A DNA stretch of 64,000 bases from assembly GCA_029204225.1 (NCBI GenBank), contig CM055105.1:47875688-47939687 (forward strand). Direction: 5' to 3'. This DNA comes from Diphasiastrum complanatum (lineage: Eukaryota > Streptophyta > Lycopodiopsida > Lycopodiales > Lycopodiaceae). Position numbers and translations under genes: made by a program. The notes beneath the pieces were generated by a model that was not told the origin of the DNA, did not search any database, and saw only the letters and a list, made by a program, of their open reading frames with translations. Positions 58,971-64,000 of this stretch are shown in pieces (position 1 is the stretch's first letter; each line of letters begins with the position of its first letter).

Positions 58971-61394
58971 ATGAAGTTGAGTATCAAACCTAATCAAACC
59001 AGCCCATTTGAGCTCAAACCAAACCTCAATGAGCTCACCAATGAGATCTTCCTTGCCTTGGAGAAATTGCCACTTGAGTTGCTCCATGTAGTCTTCTTCA
59101 TCCAACCTTTTGCCATCTTGATCATGCATGAACACTCCACCACAATCATAGCAACCTTTGAGTTGATGAAGAGATGTAAGATCCATGTCTTGAATCTTCC
59201 CAAGAGTCACTCTTCCTTTGCCCTTTCCTTCACAAGACTCCCTCTTAATGATCACACTACAAAAGTTAGCAATCTCCCTCTTGATAGTTGCATCATAAGA
59301 AATGGAAGAATCTCGAACATTAGAAGCCATGAAAAGAATACATAGTTCCTTCAACATAAGAATGATTAAAGTACTTTTTCTTGTCAAACCTGAACTTCTA
59401 ATCAATGATATAAGTAATGATAATGAACCCTCACTATCATTCACAAAAGCATCATTCAAAGTACATCCTACTTTGAACACTTCACATTCATCCCTCCCTT
59501 TTGACTTGAGATCTTCCTCCCCAAGTCTCACGATAGAACCTTTAGATCTACTTTCTTTATAAATACATGTGACACCACTTGTTTCACAAATGACTTTTTT
59601 GGACTCATCACATAAAGATACAAACGAAACTTTTTCTTCAATCATGCTCAAAGCACCATATCTTTCCAAATGAGTAAATAAGTCATTAGCAATAACCATT
59701 TTCAAAGAAGAGTTTTCATCACCTCCATTGATGAAGTAAGCTCCCTTCTTACCTTTTTCATTTTTGCACTTGCCATGTAGTTTTATTGAAGAGTCACCAA
59801 GACTTGGAAATCTATGAGTAGAAGAGTTCAAACATGATACTAATTTAGCACCACGAGACTCCATTTGACTAGTAGGTAGCACTAGTCCATCTTCAAGATC
59901 CAATGGATCCAAAACATTGATCATAGATTTACCAAAAGTTGCCAAGTTAGAACAACAATAACTAGCTCCAAGAAGCTCATTAGATCTCAACCTAGATTTG
60001 GCATAAGGAAGTTCTTTAGACTTTGCATAGGATCTACCAATCTTATTGATGCTAGGGATTGACTTTTGAAAGTTGAGAGAACCACCAACATCCATTTCAT
60101 TCCTCTTGTTAGACATAACTAATGCATCAAGCTTGTAAAGTCTACCTTGTCTATTGCCCATAGCAATCAAGACATCTCCCTTAGTAATGAAGCAAACATC
60201 CCCAACAAACTTTGTCTTGTACCCTTTTTTTAACATTTGACCAAAACTTAGCAAATTCCTTGAATTTGAAGGAATGTAAAGAACTCCATCAAGCCTTACA
60301 TTCCTATTAGTAGAAAGGCAAATAGGAATTGAGCCAATACCTTTGACCATACACTCACCACCATTTGGCATGTGAACGACTTTCTTGGTTCCAACATAAG
60401 AGATCAAAGAAGTACAGAACTCCTTGTGACTAGTCATGTGTGAACTAGATCCACTATCTATCCACCATGAATTGTTGTCACTTCCACTTGACATTAGACT
60501 TGAAGAACACATCATGAGAGAATCACAAGAATCTAGATCCTCATTAGAAATACAAAAGTTGTTTTGCTTGCTACCTTCATTACTTTGCTTCTTATGACAT
60601 TCATTTGCAAAATGACCTTTTATCCCACAATAAACGCACTTGAACTTTGACTTGTCTTTCTTTCTAAAAGAAGTAGAAGAGGAGGAGGAAGAGTGATCAA
60701 CATGATCCGAGTTACCACATTTGGACCACTTCCCTTTGCCTTTACCTTTGCCTTTCACGTTGCCTTTTGTGAAGAAAGCCTCTTCACCTCCACCTTGCAA
60801 GGATGCACCATCAAGCTTTGATTGCAACCTATGTTCTTCAGCCAATAAGATTTCTTGCAAGTCAACCACACTTGGCAAGACTCTTTGAATGGAAAAACTT
60901 TGCACAAGGTTAGCATGTTCATCTAGCAAACCATTCAACATAACCTGGACTATTTCACCATCTTTTATGTTTTCATCAATACATGCTATATCATCACTTA
61001 AGGACTTAACCCTCAAGACAAATGCATGAGCACTTTCACCCTCTCTTTGCCTACTAGAAAATATTTGCCTCCTTAGGGTCAATACCCTAGATGTGGACTT
61101 TGATTCAAAGAGCTTCTTCAAGGCATTCCATGCCTCACTTGCACTTTGACTATTACCAACTTCCTTGAGAAGTTCATTGGTAACATTCATTTTAATGATA
61201 TGAAGAGCCCTTTTGGCCTTCTTATCAAATCTTTGTTGCTCTTGAACTATGGGTGGTCTCTCTTTAGTTCCTGCAACTATGTCCATGAGTTCGTTCAACT
61301 CAAATAAGGATTCCATCCTCACTTTCCAGGTAGAGTAGTTTGATGAACTCAACCTATCATTAGTTTCTAACATGATCCCACCATTGGAAGCCAT
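58923..61394 (-). CDS. I2 gag-protease with novel C-terminal extension, 823 aa, intact
   Basis: The ATG at 61394 opens MASNGGIMLE, as in the A gag. Domains: UBN2-type gag (about 15-200, closely similar to A, for example SNYSTWKVRMESL and NELLKEVG), a zinc knuckle at C253-C256-H261-C266 and an aspartic protease with DSGSSSHM at 313, followed by LSTNRNVRLDGVLYIPS. At about 453-470 a short stretch (GRSYAKSKELPYAKSRLRS) still resembles the end of the GAG-pre-integrase finger of A. From about 472 to 823 the sequence is unlike any copia protein, with no D..D..E integrase and no YVDD. Unlike I1, the knuckle and catalytic Asp are intact. It could form particles but cannot integrate or reverse-transcribe alone. 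Confidence 0.85.
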   Translation of the reverse strand: MASNGGIMLETNDRLSSSNYSTWKVRMESLFELNELMDIVAGTKERPPIVQEQQRFDKKAKRALHIIKMNVTNELLKEVGNSQSASEAWNALKKLFESKSTSRVLTLRRQIFSSRQREGESAHAFVLRVKSLSDDIACIDENIKDGEIVQVMLNGLLDEHANLVQSFSIQRVLPSVVDLQEILLAEEHRLQSKLDGASLQGGGEEAFFTKGNVKGKGKGKGKWSKCGNSDHVDHSSSSSSTSFRKKDKSKFKCVYCGIKGHFANECHKKQSNEGSKQNNFCISNEDLDSCDSLMMCSSSLMSSGSDNNSWWIDSGSSSHMTSHKEFCTSLISYVGTKKVVHMPNGGECMVKGIGSIPICLSTNRNVRLDGVLYIPSNSRNLLSFGQMLKKGYKTKFVGDVCFITKGDVLIAMGNRQGRLYKLDALVMSNKRNEMDVGGSLNFQKSIPSINKIGRSYAKSKELPYAKSRLRSNELLGASYCCSNLATFGKSMINVLDPLDLEDGLVLPTSQMESRGAKLVSCLNSSTHRFPSLGDSSIKLHGKCKNEKGKKGAYFINGGDENSSLKMVIANDLFTHLERYGALSMIEEKVSFVSLCDESKKVICETSGVTCIYKESRSKGSIVRLGEEDLKSKGRDECEVFKVGCTLNDAFVNDSEGSLSLLISLIRSSGLTRKSTLIILMLKELCILFMASNVRDSSISYDATIKREIANFCSVIIKRESCEGKGKGRVTLGKIQDMDLTSLHQLKGCYDCGGVFMHDQDGKRLDEEDYMEQLKWQFLQGKEDLIGELIEVWFELKWAGLIRFDTQLHLLYFMLDRIVEIYPT

Positions 61395-61911
61395 GAATAT
61401 AATGATTCTTCAACTTTTAGGCTCTGTCCTAATGCACCTAGCACTCACTTTCCTCTCAATAAATGATGGATAAGGAGATCTCAGAAGATCTAGGACCCTA
61501 AAACACTTCTATCTTGAACCTGGCTGGTTTCCAAGCATAGAAAGGAAGATTGAAAACACATGCAACACTTTGCACACACTGAGAATGGATTACAAACTCA
61601 AACCAACATGAACACACTCTTGCTTAAGCTCTCAAAATTTCCAACAAGTGACCAAATCAAGTTATGGTGTGAAGAGTTACTTGCATTCTTAGAAAATACA
61701 CAAGACTAGGCCGCCAAGAATACCTAGAATTGAACAAACTTGATCAACATATGATCAACACACTAAAATATTAATTCAACCTATAAAACCACATGTAAAC
61801 CACACTTCTAAAAGTTTATAAACTCCAGCAAATGATAAATACAAGCTTTAGAGGTGAATGAAAGAGCACACTTTGTGAATCACAAGACGAGCTTCACTAG
61901 CTTGTCAACTC

Positions 61912-62394
61912 TTGGTGTTTAGATGTAGATCTAAGATCACTTCTCATGAGAATGCTCCTCAACATGTTAAGAACCTGAAAACACATTTGCATAATGGTCA
62001 AAACCTTCCAGCAAATGCTCCAATCAAATTACATAAGGAGAGTTACTTACATGCTCAACAAAGTACACCAAAATTTATGCAAAAGATTGTTGACAATCTG
62101 TTCACCCAAAAGGGGATCTTTCATCCAAGTGGGAGCTTTGCTCAGCCTTTTGGAGAAATACAAAATCACTCAAAGAGTATTTGTCATCCACTTAAGGAGA
62201 AATTTCATCCACTTAAGGAGAGTGTTCATCCACAAAGGAGAGTGTTCATCCACAGAAGTGGAGATTGTCAACAATACATTGAACAGAACATTGTTAGTAC
62301 TGAATATGCACAAGCCTCACAATCGACAAAATCAACAATGCAATGCATAATCATGCTAGAACTTGATCAAACATCCAAATATCACCATAAATGA
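61912..62394 (+). other. Antisense open frame in the I2 leader
   Basis: A 160-codon frame runs opposite to I2, with a counterpart of 141 codons in I1 (54674-54249, minus). Its centre repeats short HP-containing units (CHPLKEKFHPLKESVHPQRR) that correspond to the tandem leader repeats. A second frame is also open over much of the same region, which suggests low stop-codon density rather than a gene. Listed as a possibility only. Confidence 0.2.
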
Positions 62395-62434
62395 AAACCT
62401 TACTAAAAATAACAGCCAACTAGATCTGATACCA

Positions 62435-63087
62435 TGTGAAAAAAGTAGATCTTGAATGGATCCAGACTCCCAAAATACTTGGCTAAGATCTTTGCACAAC
62501 AAGCTACAAAAGCTAGAAATGGCAAAGCATCCTAATGCTACCTTTGATACACATGAACTTGACAAAGCATTCAAGAGACAAAAGAAACTAATAAAAGGTA
62601 CTGATGGCAGCCAAAAACAACAGCATACCAGCCCTACAACAGCAGCCTACCACTTTTAGAAACCTCTTAAGATCATACACAAAAGCTTGAAGACAATACA
62701 CAAAGCAATGCTCTCAATGGAGGAAGAAACTGTGACAATAATCTATTGATCTCTCTCAACAATACAATAAGTTTCTCCAACCTGTTCTCCACGAATTTCA
62801 GCCTAATATAGGTGAGAGAGATGACTCTCTCTCCTCTCTCTAGAACTTAGGACCCAAATTTAGGACACCAGTAGCCTAAAATAGCCAATTTTGGCCTATA
62901 TGTCCAAATAACATGATTTTGGTGTCATTTCGAAGGTCTTGAAGTTTGAGAATTCTTCAACATGAAATATACTGAAATAAAAGTATCTAGGCCTCTTTCA
63001 CACGTGTGAAATGTTAGATCCAAAACTATGTACAAAAATTGCCAATTTAGGCCTCAAACTAGCTAGGAAACGTTGACAATTTTCACA
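62435..63087 (-). repeat. I2 5' LTR
   Basis: 653 bp. On the minus strand it starts TGTGAAAATTGTCAAC and ends TTTTTTCACA, followed by the PBS. Contains the palindrome TTTCACACGTGTGAAA at 62996-63011. Confidence 0.9.
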
Positions 63088-64000
63088 TATTCTATAGACA
63101 TCTTGCAAAAATTTAAACAAGATACTTATTAATTTTTAGATACTGCATTTGATCCAAGTCTTAAGCTTTCTATCTTAGATTAATCTATAGATCTACATGC
63201 AAACTTTTCTATCAATTTTTTTGTATCTTAGCACCTGAGCTATGACTTGGAACCTTTTTGTGTGCACATGCACTTATGTTCCCGTCAAAACTTTAGGCAA
63301 TTGTTGGATCATAATTAATCAAATAATATTCAATTTGGCTATTTCCAATTTCCACAAACAAGCTAGCTCATTATTGCACTAGTTCGAGAGGGTTTGCAAA
63401 AACTGAAACATTTGCTTATGTTCAATACCTCTATGTTTTCAACACATCATAACATGGTTATCACTATTTTGAAATTAAGGGCTCATTTTATTTTGAGACT
63501 AAATATGTTTATGAAAAATGCGTCTATGAAAAAATCTGTTAAAAAATTTCTATGGTTATAACCTAGATTTACAGGGATGTATTGATGCAAAGAATTTTGA
63601 CATTCTGCGAGTGAATTTTGTGCGAGTTTTGCGAGTTTCTTCTACCCATGATCCAACAAAATGGTAGCACATGGTATGCTACTCTTTTTATGCCACTAAG
63701 AATAAGAATTGTGGTTTGATGCATACTTAAAACTTTGACTATCCATCAAATTTTAAATAGGTCCATTACAAAATACTTTGTTACTCTATAAATATAGCTT
63801 TACTTTTATATTAAAAAAACTGTTATTGAAGTTGTAAAAGCTAGTATGCCTGTGAGCTAGCTTGCAAATTTTTTATTTTAAAAAAACGAAGCTTTTTTAC
63901 AACACATTTTGAAAAAAAAATTATTTTTGGAGCTGATTCGACTAGCATGTCAGTGTGCCAGCCGAGTAAATTATAAAATAGAAAAGCTATTTTGACACAT
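63088..64000. other. AT-rich sequence beyond element I2, nothing recognised
   Basis: No open frame with a recognisable motif. The last 200 bases contain AGCTAGTATGCCTGTGAGCT-like and TTTTTTA-rich segments in loose inverted arrangement, but no element could be defined. Confidence 0.45.

Larger units (their letters stand above)
57303..63087 (-). mobile_element. Element I2: gag-protease-only copia element with novel coding region
   Basis: Reading leftward: 5' LTR (63087-62435), PBS TGGTATCAGATCT (62434-62422), leader, an 823-residue gag-protease frame (61394-58923), a second frame (58911-58051), a noncoding tail, purine tract GAAGAGAGAG and a 3' LTR (57776-57303) that lacks its last 180 bp or so. 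There is no integrase, RT or RNase H sequence. The 3' tail AAACTAG..TTGAAGAGAGAG matches the end of the A1 interior, and the LTR ends match family A, so it looks like a non-autonomous derivative of an A-like element. Confidence 0.88.

Overview
The window reads as a stretch of land-plant nuclear DNA made almost entirely of retrotransposons, with one convincing host gene. The plant assignment rests on the LTR elements, which are Ty1/copia and Ty3/gypsy types primed by a plant-style initiator-Met PBS (TGGTATCAGAGC), on a relic of a CACTA (En/Spm) transposon, and on a two-exon class B heat-shock transcription factor whose intron sits at the conserved plant position inside the DNA-binding domain. 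The lineage within land plants cannot be fixed from this sequence.

Layout. Bases 1-1671 hold unassigned sequence. Bases 1672-12127 hold an old, broken copia element on the minus strand (element C). It is interrupted by a complete, young copia element on the plus strand (A1, 2494-8354) and by a solo LTR of another family (9165-9987). Bases 12183-13800 are a decayed CACTA transposon with palindromic repeats. Bases 16794-19495 are an internally deleted copia (E). After a 143-bp CT microsatellite comes a minus-strand copia (D, 21593 to about 32220), split by a second complete copy of A (A2, 24915-30775). The segment from about 32.2 to 43.07 kb is free of recognisable LTR elements and holds the HSF gene (38662-40003) and a small fold-back repeat. 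A gypsy chromovirus relic (F, 43071-49376) follows, then copia fragments G and H and a broken coiled-coil reading frame. Last comes a tail-to-tail pair of elements of family I (I1, 53378-57209 plus; I2, 57303-63087 minus).

How the parts relate. A1 and A2 are the same length (5861 bp) and each encodes an uninterrupted 1316-residue gag-protease-integrase-RT-RNase H polyprotein. Their LTR pairs differ at 0 (A1) and 2 (A2) positions by eye, so this family moved very recently. Family I keeps A-like LTR ends, an A-like gag, protease and polypurine-tract region, but has lost integrase, RT and RNase H. In their place is about 2.3 kb of sequence with open frames that I do not recognise. The best candidate for something undescribed in this window is therefore the pairing of an autonomous family (A) with a gag-protease-only family (I) carrying novel coding sequence. 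Two regulatory-looking signatures recur in the LTRs: a perfect palindrome (TTTCACACGTGTGAAA or its core) in several families, and an array of ATTGG (inverted CCAAT) boxes about 33 bp apart in D-type LTRs.

Limits. All alignments were done by eye. Identity figures are counts of visible differences, not computed alignments. Old element borders (C, E, the CACTA relic, G, H) are approximate.
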